Shown here: positions 26,531 to 60,110 of the stretch, in pieces
Layout: the number at the start of each line of letters is the position of its first letter
Numbering within the stretch: position 1 is the first letter of the stretch
DNA from: Phalacrocorax aristotelis
Taxonomy: Eukaryota > Chordata > Aves > Suliformes > Phalacrocoracidae
Assembly (NCBI RefSeq): GCF_949628215.1
Contig: NC_134281.1
Span: 45,838,512 to 45,902,511, forward strand
Direction: 5' to 3'
DNA length: 64,000 nt
Position numbers and translations under genes: made by a program
Notes under the pieces: generated by a model
Seen by the model: only the letters and a program-made list of their open reading frames with translations
What the model was told of the DNA's origin: nothing
The model's database searches: none

Positions 26531-28900
26531 TCCTTGGGTGAATAGGAAGTTCTGAATAAAAAGATTATTACTGTAGTTCTATATTTCCTGTAGATTTCAG
26601 TACTCCAGTAGTGGTAGACACATCAAACATTGGTGACAAAAATATTATTTCTGTGTATAAAAGTACTTCAAGTAACAGCTTTTCCCCTCTCTCAAAAAAA
26701 TCCTAACTCAGTGGATTTATAAAAACCCCACAGTTCTTTCTCTGTCTAACCTTGTAACATGCTGGAAGGGCTGGGGAAAGGAATGTGTGGAAAACAACTA
26801 TGTAGCACCAAGCACAATGGAGCGGACATTCTGGCCCAGACCTTGATGCATACTCACAGTGAAAATTAAGTATGTGCTAAGAGTTATCTGAGAAACTAAA
26901 ACACAGAAGACACAAAAGTGACTAATTTAGAAGCATCACAACACTTAGTTAAGAGTCAAGGGCTAATTCTGATATTGGTTAGAGCCATTCATACCAGGGG
27001 CTCTGAAAGAACCAAAACCAACTTACACCAGTGCCTAGGAGGGCAGCATCAGGCCCCTTCTGCTTACAGCTGTGACCTGACAAAAGCACTCTTAATCACA
27101 GATGCAGACCAGGAGGCTCGGGGCTACACAGCATTGTCCAAGAGTGAGTCAAGTCTGTATTTTCCTAGGAATTTAAACACAGACTTGAAAAATGTTTGAC
27201 ACATACTACAGAAGCTCTCAGTGGAAGCAGAAGCCCAGTGTAGCTGGTCTCAGAGCACTAATGGGTGAGGAGGCTTTTGCTCTGATATTCTAGCATCCAG
27301 ATAAACTGTTCGGTTCTGAATAGATGTCGCTGACAATACCAGCAGCCAAGTATTTCTCATTACTTTTTGCTGCTGGAAAATGCAATGGAAAATGGAGGAA
27401 ACTAATTTGGCTGGGTCATGCGATGTTTGCCTGGTAGTCCTTAAGTATTTTGTTCAGCCCCAGTACACAGAAAAGAAAAATATCTGAATACATTCAGTGG
27501 GCGTCCAGATCTCCACTTGTCACACTAGGCAGCAAAGCTCTGACTGGCTGGAGTGTGCTGCTGCTGTCTGGGGAAGAGCAGCTCTCTCTTGCTACGCCAC
27601 CTTGACTAATCTCTGGCACTAGAGACCTGCTTACTGATCATTCCCCAGAGGTTCAGCTTTACAAACATCACCTGCCAGGGGTGCAGGTATGCAGCAGAAA
27701 GGGAGTCAACAGATACAAAATGGAACCTGCAGCTGTAAGACCTTGGCAGCTGAAGAGCAATTGCTTCCCCACAAAGCAGCTCAAAGCAGTAAGCAGAAGC
27801 ATTCCACAGGAAAAGCCAGAGTCTTTCCATTGTGACAGCAATATCACAAGTCTATATTTAACCTGAATCCCTCATTGCACCATCTCTAACCCTCTGTCCA
27901 GCCAAGTTCCTGGTTACGTACCAGCTGTGTGCATCTTGTGTGTATTTTTCTTCTTTATTACCCATCCACAGCTATTGTACCAAGCTGCCTGTGCTGCTGG
28001 GGATCCTTCTCCATGCTGAGAGGCCTGTGCACTTCCATTAGCCATGAAGCTCAGTGTCTTCTTATGGAGCAAAGGATTTTGAAGTGTGGGAAAGGGCACA
28101 GTATCAATATAGACAGCAGAAGTCTAAGAAATGCTCAGTCCTATCTAATGGCACTCAGCCTCTAGAATATGATGTTCAGAGCTCCTGGGAACTGCAACCA
28201 CAGCAGAAACAGTGATGTGAGAAGTTATCACTTCCATGTAAACAAGCAATATTGTGTAAAACTGCTAACACTGAGAGCTAGTGGCTACACAGGGTTTCAT
28301 GTCTAAAGTTCTTGTGTTTTGAAAATGAAATTAGTACAAGATCCAACAACATTCTTGGTATACTAGACATTAATTATGTTCTGTAGAGATATAAGGTGAC
28401 ATTTAAATTGTTTCTAATAATGTAATTGCACCATGAAACTACTGTATTTCCTTATGCTAAAATAAGAACAATGATTGTGATTATATTTTTGCTTTATTAA
28501 GAGATCCTATTCTTTTTAAACTTATGCTCCTCATTAGCACAAAATAATGGATAAGCACTGATCTATTTCTCAGGCTGAACAACATGGTAAGTCTGCTCCT
28601 TAACTGCCAGAGAAATGTGTGCTCCTGGGCGTTTCCTTTCAGTTCCTTTCTTAAGCATGTGCAGCATTCCTGCCTTCTAAAAACCTGTTCTATAAAAGGC
28701 TATTATGTGTCTTTGATACTGTGGGATCATATTCTTCCTAGTCATTAGACTGGAAATCCTATGTGTTACCCAAACATTTGTTAAAATATTCATATTCAAA
28801 ATTGGTTTCAAGACGTACCTTAATAAAGCTCAGAACTTAGATTCTGAAGGTTACCAGGGATTGGTCTAACATTTTCCACCCAAACCCCAGAGTTTTAGGT

Positions 28901-28929
28901 ACTGAACTGAACATAGTGTTCAGTTCAGT
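28901..28929. repeat. Perfect 13-bp inverted repeat, 3-nt spacer
   Basis: ACTGAACTGAACA (28,901-28,913) is followed by TAG and then its exact reverse complement TGTTCAGTTCAGT (28,917-28,929). A further GTTCAG copy follows directly at 28,930-28,935. It could fold as a tight hairpin in DNA or RNA. No gene lies nearby. Confidence 0.9.
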
Positions 28930-30766
28930 GTTCAGACAAATGGGAAAAGTGTAAATGTTAGGGGAGGTATAATCCAGAAGCCAAAACTTTTCCCTGAATC
29001 ATATTATGCTGTGAGATTTGGAATCTGCACAAACACTGTTACCTCCTGTGGAAGAAACAAGGAAGAATTTGAAATCCGTAAGGCTGAAAATAACTTTCCC
29101 GAAAATCTTTCTCTGGCATTTCTGCTGCCATGTTAGACAGTAGAAAAAGTACAGAAGTGTGTGATCGTTTGGATGGGAACACTTGACAATGTGTCGTGCT
29201 GTTGTGTGATCTGCCATTAAAAGCAAGTCACAAGAGTGACTGTAATGCAAGCATTGCTGAGTACGATAGCATGAGCTTTGGCAGTTGCAGAAGGATAACA
29301 TGAAAGCAATCTGCACTGAAATCTTTTGCTGCAGCAGCATGTCTGCATCCCCTGTGGATCAATAAGCCCTTGGTGAAGAAACTTTTTGTCTTACCTGCTC
29401 CTTCTTTCCTCTTTCTTTATGTGCTCTTCAAATAGCACAATAAAACAGATGGTGTACCCCTGGCTTTGCCCCTCACAGGTTTGCCCCAGCTGAGCCTGAA
29501 CCACAGAATCTTTTGCAGATTATGATAAAGCTGGACCTGGCTGTCTGTTGCCCAGTGTCATTGACAGGACATACCAACACAGTTTTACCTCTGGTGTAAA
29601 TGACCTGACAGACCAATGCCTTCCACAGGCTTTCTGTTATCTGATGTATGCTGTAGAAAGAGTCCTTTTTAACTCCATCCTTCCCTACCATGCATGTTTT
29701 CTGCTCCTCTTTTTCCCTTTTCCTGTATGTTACTGTGTGGGATTAGCAATGGATGCTGAGCACCATTCAGGTACAGCCCAGTGATCCGCCAGTGAACTCC
29801 TATGCGTGTTCGAATTCCCCAAGTGTAACTTCTAGGTTTAATTTCATCCCGTTGTATCACTGAAACAGAGTTATGCACTTTCATTACTCACTGTCCTGGG
29901 ATATTTTATGATTTCTCATGCTATTCCAAAAAGACACACAAGCAGCTACACAAAGCATGTTTTGAGATGGGTTTATTTTTGGCTGGCTCATAATTAACAA
30001 TCAGCTCTTGAGTTAAAGCATTATTCCGCATCCCCTGCCTAACACTGCAGAGCAACTCCTCAGTGCAACCACTTTACCACTTCGTTTTTTTACTATTTAA
30101 AATATTGTGGTATTCTGAATAAGTTAGAAAATTACTTTGTTGAAATGTTACTGTTACCACTGAGGACTCTTCAGCTTCTCATACCATATACTGTTGCCAA
30201 GCTGACAAATATGAAACATCACCTGCTGATAACCTGCGAGGCACATTAATTTCCTCAAGTGGAACAAGCTCTCCATTTGTGACGTATTGGAGGCATCTTT
30301 AGTCCAACTGCCACCCATTAATGTGCTAATCAGCAGCAAAGTGAAGAGTCAGAGGCAAAACCACAAACCCAAAATCTCATCAGAACTTGATGGGAATCAT
30401 GTGCATGTTACTCGCCAGTCAGGCTGGCATAGATTTGCTGAAACTTTACGATCTTCTTGTTTTTTCTCCACAGAGCAGATGACATTTACGTGGGACGCTA
30501 TTTTCCATACTGACTGGGTGCTTTAGATCCATACACAGGAGAAAGAATAATAAGAGACAACAGTGAATCACCACTCATGAATGAAAAGTGGAGTCAGAGG
30601 GGAAGGGGGTGTAAGAATTAGAGCTTTCCCCTGCGGTCCCAGGATGCCAGCCCCATCCTCTGCTACCTCCCTTTCACCTCCCTCCCCCCTGCCCAGGCCA
30701 AACTGCCATCAATAATTAACCCAAACTTTTACTTGCTTTCCTCTGAGTGACCTAGACTCTGCCTGC

Positions 30767-30797
30767 CACCCCCACCCCACCCCACCCCACCCCCACA
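30767..30797. repeat. CCCCA-type tandem tract (G-quadruplex-capable on - strand)
   Basis: This C-rich stretch is made of about five CCCCA/CCCCCA units in a row. The complementary strand therefore carries five G4-5 runs separated by single T residues, which satisfies the usual intramolecular G-quadruplex pattern. It lies in intergenic DNA downstream of both genes. Confidence 0.9.
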
Positions 30798-33700
30798 GTG
30801 ATCTGATCACTCCATCTTCAAAAAATGCAGTTAATTCACCTGAAAATAGTCCATGATCACCTGCTACACACAGTGTGACGGCCGGCATCATCCCTCTCTA
30901 TAGGTCCTTGCTGGCTGGATGCATTCCCATCTATCTGCCCTCTTCCAGGCTCCAAGGTCTGCCAAGGCAACATGTGTATCTGAGTTGGCCAAACACTAGG
31001 TCATGCCACTCAGACCCCTGGTCATTTGAAGGTTTATTGCTACTTATTTTCCTTATAGTCTTATCCTTTCTACTTATTGATTTGACATTGGAGGTAGGGC
31101 TGTGCTGCAGGTTTGGGATTCATATTCACATCTGAGAAGGAAAGGCTTCTGTATCTGAAGTGGTAGTTTAACTCCTCATAGGTAGAAGGTTAAGTTTTGG
31201 GAGAGGATTTACTTTACAGTGAGAATTTCTCCCTGTCCCAGGTTTGCTGCTATTGCAAGGGACAGACATGCTTTGGTCCACATTATAAGCAATTACTCTG
31301 CATCAGATAAAGTAAATTAAATATGGTGGGGATTTTTAGGAATGAAGTTTTCACATTCTCAGACTGAACTCTCACATTTCTTACCTGGAAAGAAATGAGA
31401 TGACAAATGCAATCTGTGCAAACCATTTTTGTCTCTAACGAAAAATGAACATCCCTAATGTGTTGGCTTAAGTGCATTTACCTCCACATTTTCTCAGCAT
31501 GAACACAGCTTAGATACAGGCAATGCTATGCACGAGGTAGCATGCTACTTCTTGCTGACTGCTCTTTAGATCTCCATCCTGTAAAGGGCTGAATGCTTTC
31601 AAGTCTCTATTCAGTCAGTGAGAAATGAAGTCACTTAACAGATTAGAGACCAAATCTTACAAATTCTGTCTTCTATAAAATCACCCCAAGTGAATTCTGG
31701 CATTTTTCCTCCATATAACAAAAATGAGAAAATGTTGCCAGGACATGATTGAAACTCAAGAGCTGCCAGAAAAGAGTTTGGGTGGGTCTTACCCTTCCAG
31801 GGCTTGAGTTCACAGCCTGGCTCTTGTGGTGTAAGAAGTGGGTACTCCCAGCAGTGGTTACATCTATACCCTCAGTTCTAGCACAAAACCAGGCATTTCC
31901 TTTCAATCTGTGCTCCTCATAGACTCACTTACACTGTTGTCATCAACAAAGATACAGTGTGCAGTTGTCAGACTCTGAGACAGAATGGTGGACTGGTGGA
32001 CTGGGCTGAATTTTTCATGGCGCTAATATCAAAGAAGTGTCTTACTGCTCCCACGTTCTGCAGCGTTATTACAGCTTTTGAAGAAGAGGTCAGTAGAAGT
32101 TCAGAGGACTGTAGGTTTCTTCCTTATTTCCTTCTTTTTTGCTAGTCAATCCCACTGGAGGACTGGGATCATCCGTGATAAACCCCAAAGCCTATCACAG
32201 GGAGACAATGCGCTTGCTGGGATCTTCTCCGTCTTGCACTTACTTTTTAGCATACAGGATTCCCTTTTTGAGCACACCTCTCTCCTGGGATAGAACAACT
32301 GCAGATGAGGCAGCCAATTCTGCTCTGCTGTTTTGCTGGGAAGAGTGAAGGATGTGATGAGGAAGAGAAGGAAAGTGCTGTTTGCCTCCAGCCCTTCTCC
32401 TGCTGGAGTGGAGGTGCCATATGGGGCACCATTACAGCCCTGGGATGAGAAGAGGAAAGAATGAAAGCCAAGGCACAGCAAGACCAAGACAAACAACATC
32501 AACAGCCCCAAATGGAGTGTGAGATTAGTATCATGATATGGATATGTCATCATAGTATATATATTTTTAAAATCATAGTCCTACCACTATACTGTTGTAC
32601 CAGCTTTACCACCAGCTTGTGCTCAGGCTCAGTATGTTCTTCCTCAGGTGCAGAGGTAAGGATCTGTAAGACGTGTAACACTTGACCCAGCTTTTCAAAA
32701 GATTTAACCAGACTTCATGATGTTTGCTTTCCCAGCTCCTGCCTTCCCATGGCAATGGAGAAAATAAAAAACAGGAAGTATTCACAAATAACCAGATCCA
32801 GTAACTTGCCCTGTAGAAGAATCATATTACTCAAAGGTGATTCGTACATGTAGTTATTAGAGCCAATAACTTTGGTAATTGACATCCCAACTGTGGCTCA
32901 AACTGTTACTACTACTCTTTTAAAAACAATGTATTGCACGAATACCAAATGTTTCTTGGAGTTACTTAATGTCTCCCATTAATTGTGGAGATATTCTGAA
33001 TTTTTTGCCTTCATCATAAATAAAGCTATTTATTTCACTGTAAATATCCAGCTTTTCATTCAATATGAAGTGCTCAGATACCACCTCATGTGACATTAAA
33101 GTCACTGCACCTTATCTCTCAGCATCATTAAAATAAGGGATAAGGTACTTATCTCTGCCTAAAAATACAAATAAAAATTATTCAGCTGCAATATTGTCTC
33201 TTTCTGTAGGAAGGATTTTGGGGTGACTGATCTTTTTTAAGAACGGCAAAATGCAACACAATATCACATTATAACAATATCAAGTTCCTTTACCTTTTTT
33301 AAAAATCCAAATGCATGAATTCTGATTCTTCCTTTCCCTCCCCTCACTTCTTTGCACCTAAAAAATCTCTTTAGCAAAACCAGCAATAGGCTGAAGGGTG
33401 CAAACAGTCTATAAAGCTCAGATGGGGTGAAAATCGAATTTTGAAACTTTGCAAACAAGTTGCTCTGAGTCAATTTTCCCACACCTGAATCTATGCTCTT
33501 GTCTGTTCTCATTTCCCACAGGTAGTTATAGCATTGGCAATTTGAAGTATTTCCAAAATAACTTGCTGATATTCAGCACGGTGCTTTATTTCCTCTCCTA
33601 CAATTGAGTTGTGCTGGTTTGACATTTTGTTTCAGCACTATAAAAAAAGCAGACTCAATTTTCTGAAATTTCTGTGGTTGATGCATTTAGGAAAAAAAGA

Positions 33701-35605
33701 CTGTTTCCATTTTGCAGTGCATTCATTATGGGAAACCCACTTACCTTACATTTGGTTGCAGAACCAAGTAGTCACTCATCAGGAACAAGAGGACCATCTT
33801 GCTCTCTTCCCTGGACTAAGTCATAACTTTGGGCAGGGATGGTTCTGACCTAAGGCCTGGTTTCCACAAGGTTTTTCTGGTTTCCCAGACGGAGTCCAGT
33901 CCCCTGGCTATTTGAATGCAATCTGCAGAGCCATTTTTGTACTTTCTTGACCCTACATGAACATCTGAAGGGTTTCCATCCACTACACACTGTATGAAAG
34001 AGGAGGGAGGACACAAAGGCGGAGATAATGGCAAAGGACCATGCCATTGCAAGGTATTACTGTGGAATCAAGCTTATCATGGTAAACATGAGCATTGACA
34101 ACATGTAATTGTTGCTTTAAGAGATTAAGAAATTTGGTAGAAAATAAACCCCCTTGCAATCCAGCTTGTCCTCAGATGTCAGAGGAGCTGGGGACGGCTG
34201 GGCTTAGATTCTGAGTGATACCCAATTCAGCACTGTTAGTCCGCGAGGCGTTCTCTAACAGTACAACCACTATTAGTCTAGTTGTGCCCAATAACTCTTC
34301 ACAGCCAGATTCACTGATAGTGCAGTTTATTGAAGCAACAGAAATACAGGTTCTTATTGCATTGCTGGTGATAAATGCACTGTCTGCAAAGCACATGCAA
34401 GTATAAAGCACTAAAACACAAAACACAAAATAATAAGCTTGTTCTCTATATTTCCCAGGGGATCACTTGGTATAACCAAGTGTTTGAGCCTTACACAATA
34501 GGTGTCCCTATGGGGAGGAAGAGAGGTTCAGCCCATTGACTGTGATCTCAGCAGTCCGCAATGGTATCTTCCCTAACATCCCTCTCTTGGGATAATTTTT
34601 ATACTAGTTTATGTTTAGGTGGAGCTTGAGTGACTCTAGTCATACATACTTTTGTTATTCATTGATATAGAAATTCCTCACTTTAATTTAAAGGTATAGA
34701 CTAAGAGAAATTCAGAGCGCACGCTCAGTGAGGGGTGGTCGTACCTTGGAGGCGGGTAACTTTGGGATGGAGGTGTGTATTTTAGTATTATAATGAGGTT
34801 AAAATGAGCAAAGTTCACCCACAGGGCATGATGTTACTGTGCTGGTCAGGGCATGGCTCCATGGTTCCATCCAGCCCCCGGATCTGCAGTGATTTATGGA
34901 CAAGTTTGGTTGTGAAGATTTTGCTTTGCTCCCTCCTCCAGTTATCTCCCTTAGATTAGTACACTGAGCTCCCCCAGTGTTCCTAACATTGAAGAGGGCA
35001 GGTGGTGTTGCTTAGGGGACAATCACTGAACCAATTTCCAGCATGCCAACAGCATTCCACTCTAGAAGTTAACTTCATGAAATGTGGATATAACTTTAGC
35101 CTCAGTAATTTCAACCTCAATAATTTCACCCCCAGTAATCATTCCACAATAATGTTCATCAGCCAGCTGCCTGCCCTCCCCTGCCTCTTCCCTCTAATTC
35201 TGGGGGCAAATGCTGGGTCTTGCTTCTGCATACCCTTCTAGAATTGATACAGATTTTGCCTGAGTGAGGGCTCAGGAGGCTCAGGATGCTGTCCCATCCA
35301 CACCTTCATGCCCCTGTGCCTCCATTCATAGCCAACAAAAGCCTCAACAACCCATTTTCTCCCAAAACCTCTAGGTGACACTGCTTGACCCAGCTGGTGT
35401 AACGCTTAGCACAGTTGATGGAGCAGAGAGAAAAATCATGGTCCTTAACACCCTATGCCACCAGCTTCTTTTTAACAGTGGGGAAAGGGAAGCTGTGGTT
35501 TCATAAGATACTCTTCAGCTAGAGTATCCTGAAACATCAGCTGCAAAAAAGGTGCTTATATGCAGCCCTTTGTACTTGCACTGCTCCCAGTAATCAATTT
35601 CAACA

Positions 35606-35762
35606 CTTTGCGTTGCTGTTGCCATCCAAATGTACTCTTCTGTATATAAAGAAAGGCTCTTCAGGCTCTTCAGCAGTTTTTTTAATGCTTTGTGTTGCTG
35701 TTGCCATCAAAATGTACTCTTCTGTATATAAAGCAAGGATCTTCAACAGTCTTTCTAAAGGA
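35606..35762. repeat. 82-bp tandem duplication
   Basis: The sequence CTTTGCGTTGCTGTTGCCAT at 35,606 recurs as CTTTGTGTTGCTGTTGCCAT at 35,688, an offset of 82 bases. Both copies continue through AAATGTACTCTTCTGTATAT to AAAG and a CTTCA-containing end. About 70 bases align with only a few substitutions, which points to a fairly recent local duplication. Neither copy is coding. Confidence 0.9.
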
Positions 35763-35927
35763 TGTGGATTTGAAAAAGCATAGGAATAATGGAGAACACT
35801 AAAAAGATGTTTTTAAGTAGCAAGAGTATAGCATACCTAAAATCTAAATTTTAGTATATTGGCCAGAGGCTTATGGATGCAGAAATTCTTCCCATACAAA
35901 GGCATTTTGTAAAAATGTGCTATATAG

Positions 35928-35946
35928 ACACACACACACACACACA
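35928..35946. repeat. CA dinucleotide microsatellite
   Basis: An uninterrupted (AC)n tract of about nine units lies in intergenic sequence. It is likely polymorphic. Confidence 0.95.
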
Positions 35947-38900
35947 AATTACCTATCTCTACCTGTGGACCACACTCTCACGTTCCCTAAGGAACAACAG
36001 AATGACAGAAACGGGAAGCTAAGCGTGACAGTAAGGGAAGCTAAGAATGGCAGAAAAGGGAATCCTGTTGACTGCTAGAAACGACCATCCTGTTTCCAAA
36101 AATCTGCTCCAAAAATAAATGGTGGTTGGGAACTCGGACAAATCCTGGAGTTGGTGGTTGTTCAGATCAGGTTTTCAATTTTTTCACTTTTTCAGTGTTG
36201 ACAGAGATCTCTTCTTTTGAACCAGAAGTATCTTCATATGGCTAGGAACTGACCTTCCAAAAATTTGTCCATTGCAGAATTCTCTCATCCTCTGCTTTTA
36301 ATGCAATGTATTAATGGATCTTTACCCAACTATTCAATGTCTGTTAAAATATGAAGTCTATTCATATTTTTTTCTTACCTTTCTAAACTTCTAAACAAAT
36401 GGCTAAGAAAAGAACAAGTAGACCTTCCATAGATGCCTACTAATCGGCCACTCCTCTGACCTGATAGATATAATCACTTCTAAATCTATTTGACCAAATT
36501 TTAAATTCCTGATATTAAAAGAGACAGGATTTCTGTGAGCTTCAGGCCTACAGATGGAAACTTAAAAGCTGAATCTTTATGCTTTTCCTGCCTCACGTTT
36601 TCCAAAACTTGAAGGATGGAACAATCTTGACGATCTTTAGCATTTGTCATGTTAGGAAAAAAATTAGACATTATTTTCATGCAGTAAAATTGTGACTTTT
36701 CTTCATCCTTTCTTCCATAATTTAGAAACTGCAAAGGCCAAAGCTTTCAGGAATTATACTTAAATAAGGTGATTAATTATGAAAGTCATTAAGTACTTGG
36801 TTGATATTTGTGGGACCACTGATTTGGCATTTCCTCCTTGGACACAGAGTCAGATTAAAGATTACAAGCAAATAGCCAGTTATTAATATTGAAATATCTA
36901 GAGAACAATAGGGATGAGAAGGGTAGATCACTCTGGATTAAACTGCCACTTCTGCCAGTGTGACTCCAAAGAAAGACGCGGCCAGTCCCAGAACTACCAG
37001 TGGGACCCAGCCAGCCTGGTCCCAATGAAATCAAGTCGGGGCTGCTGCTCATGCTGCTCTGCTGGTATCCAGAAATGTACAGAGACAAAGCACGCTTTCT
37101 GTATCCCACAGCCCAAGAGGCCTATTGCACACTATTGCACAGCTCTTCTCCCATTTTTATTTTGCCCTTACGATTAGAAAAATTCCTCAACTTTGAAAAA
37201 TGATATAAAATGCTCATAGCAACACCCATGAGTTTCATTAGCTTCTGTAAGGCTGATAGTAGCAGAACAGCCCTCAGTTTGCTTTATTATGGTCATTTAA
37301 ACAACTTAAGCTTAAAATGTTCCCAGAGGAAAAATTGGGGCTATGCCTAACAAGTACATTAAGCCTTATTATGTCTATTAAGCACAGGGAGCCACCCTTG
37401 TTGTGACTGCACATTATGTCTGAAAGCTGTTATAGGCAGCATACTGAATCCCCTAATCAAACAAGCGTGGAAGGTACTTTTTGTGACATTTAGAAACGCT
37501 CAATTACAAAATAACTACCTAAAAGGGCAAAGAAATGGATTTTCCTAACACAGTACAGAAAACATAAACAGGCACTGGATGTAGGCAAAGAACTAGAAAC
37601 ATATTTTTGCATTCTGGTTTTACTTTTCTTCTGTTACTTTGGTATCATCAGATACTCAAAATTAAGAAAAAGCCCAATATCTAAGGGAAAAGTAACCTTA
37701 TCATTTGAGGAATAATTTAGAAATTGCCAAAGAGACAAAAATCAAAGATATTTTACCTGCACTATTCAAAATAGAGTATCTTTTATTACTTTAAAATTTA
37801 AATATTACAAAAGTGCTTTTTCAAGTTTATATGAAGTTGAGATAACTTAAAAACCTCTTTTTTTCCATGTTCTCTAAGTCTTTTATTAGTGGTTTAAAAA
37901 GAAGCATACACTTCCAGAATGTGTATCTCAGGGCTGGTTTCCTCAAAGGAAACCAGATGGCAAAAATCATAAATCTCCTTCCCTTCTGCTCTTTGACAGT
38001 CCCAATCAAGAAAGTTATGAGGCTGGAAGACCAGGTTTATGTTCTATTGTTATAAAAATATTTTCTTCATGCATCCAATGTGGTTTTAATATTCTATAAG
38101 TCCACAGTAGTAAACGTCAGTTTAGTGAGACAGTATGTGCAGTTATAGAAAGAACATATACCACGTTCTCTCTTTTGGAAGCACTGGTATATTATTTCAT
38201 ACAAGTAATGTGACTTAAGAATAGCTTAGACTGGAAACACTTGGGGTTTTTTGATGCATAATACTGGATAGCTGTAAAGAAGTTTAAATTTCAAGCACTA
38301 TCATGCACAAAGATGTCATTCCCAAACAGCAGACAAGGATCTGGTCTTAAAAAGTTGAAGTATAACCAGAGACCATACTGACATGGTAGTTAAATATTTT
38401 AGGCTTCATCTACAAATGGAAGATATAATCTGTCTACTGTCTTCACATGAACAGCATGATTAAATATTTTAGAAATTCTTCCGATCGTTGATCTTAAAGA
38501 ACCCTCACGAGATAAAAAGAAATCATCGTCATTACTGTTCACAATTTGGAGCCTGAAAGCTTGAAAGACTTGAAAGCTCAAACATGACAGTTAAGACTAC
38601 GTTGGTTGTTCCTAAGGCTTCTGGGGAAATAAAAATGTGCAATTAGAGCTCTAATTACCTGAAGAAAGTTCAACACTTCACAACTTAGTGCTCCAACCTG
38701 GAACACTACTGGAAAACTTTTAAAGTTTGCTTCAATAAATATTCCAACATATTTTGATGTGGAATCTGCAAAACATTTGTGGATTTTTATTTCAATTCAT
38801 TTCAGCATTTACTGTTTCCTATGAAAACAGCTATTGAAATAAAAACTTCCATACAAAAATTCACTTTTTACTACCTTCACTTTTTTGTTGGAAAACTCTC

Positions 38901-38984
38901 CCATCAAGGTAATTTTAAGATCTGCAGGAATCTTCTGAGGAAACAAAGGTAGGGGAAAATGACGAATTAAGAAAAATACAACAC

Positions 38985-39403
38985 AAACAAATGACAGATT
39001 TTATTGAGGTACTGCATTTACATATGTTTGTGCACTGAACAATCACATTTGGCTAAAGACAACCATATTCATGACGTGAAGACACCACATGAAGACGGCA
39101 CACAGGGAAAGTTTAAAATAAAGCTTCATCAACATGGTGTGCCAAATTCTACTCTGCTTGACGACTGAGTTATCTCATTGGAACTGCACAGCATGAAGAC
39201 TACAATTTGCATGAAAATGACTAGCTGGTATGCGTGAATCAAAATATACTACTTCTCAGTACAGTAATCATACACAAATACATAATCCTGGCACAGCTTC
39301 AGACTGGCCTCTGGTTATCAACAATGGTTGTAACAGCCAGCAAACACCTCTGGAGGGGTGAGTCGGATTCTTGTGGCTCTCAGTCACAGTTCCTCCTTGT
39401 GGC
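38985..39403 (-). other. SHISAL2A: SHISAL2A 3' untranslated region (inferred)
   Basis: This is the sequence between the proposed stop codon and the cleavage region after the AATAAA at 39,005-39,000 on the - strand. If the alternative acceptor is used, the first 130 or so bases (39,403-39,271) would be coding instead. No other signal is seen. Confidence 0.45.
39000..39005 (-). terminator. SHISAL2A: Candidate SHISAL2A polyadenylation signal
   Basis: Reading the - strand, CTCAATAAAATCTGTC places a canonical AATAAA about 400 bases after the proposed stop codon. About 12-25 bases further is a GU-rich run (TTTGTTTGTGTTGT on the - strand), the expected downstream element. This supports a transcript on the - strand ending here. 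Confidence 0.6.
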
Positions 39404-59706
<20,303 letters not shown>

Positions 59707-60110
59707 GGTGCGGCGGCTGCCCGCCGGGCTGACCGGCGCCTCGGCGGCACCCGGACGGGAGGTGGCGCGGCGAGCGGGCGGAGCTCGGGCGGGAGAGGGG
59801 CTGCGCTGGCCGCGGGTGAGGCTGGCCGCGGGTAGGAGCCGCCGCGCACCCCCCGGGGTCGCCGCAAGGCCCGCCCGCGCCCTGAGGCAAGGGAGAGCGC
59901 AGAGCTCCTCCCGCCCTTCGGCGGGGAGGGAGAGGGCCGTGCGGGGCCGGTCACCCCTGGGGGAGCGCACCTCAGGGGCGGCACTCCCGCGTCTCTCGCT
60001 GGGGCTTGGTTCTCGGTTCTCCCTCAGGTCCCGGGCTGAGGAGACACTTCGGGTGTCCACCCCCACCCATAAGCCTCGCTGGGGCCTCAGGACAGCCAAA
60101 GCAAGAACGT

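Larger units (their letters stand above)
14317..30760. other. Gene-poor intergenic stretch (middle)
   Basis: I see no supported gene. The stretch is AT-rich with scattered A/T runs. Points noted separately are a 203-codon open frame (15,548-16,159) and a perfect 13-bp inverted repeat at 28,901-28,929. There is also a low-divergence-looking AT-rich block at 22.2-22.7 kb with an ATGCAAAT octamer, and a patch with repeated CACCTAA/TTAGGTG words at 26.35-26.53 kb. Splice-site or homology support for any of these as genes is absent. Confidence 0.55.
30800..38980. other. Gene-poor stretch downstream of SHISAL2A
   Basis: There is no supported gene. It contains an 82-bp tandem duplication (35,606-35,762), a CA microsatellite (35,928-35,946) and a block with unusual CpG-bearing sequence at 34.14-34.80 kb. 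Between 37.9 and 38.94 kb there are short - strand segments bounded by good splice-like sites, treated only as a finding. Confidence 0.5.

Noticed and set aside
38399-38560. A - strand frame ending LYLPFVDEA as another exon
   Set aside because: Its acceptor phase does not fit the neighbouring exon-like segments, the borders are weak and no homology is recognised.
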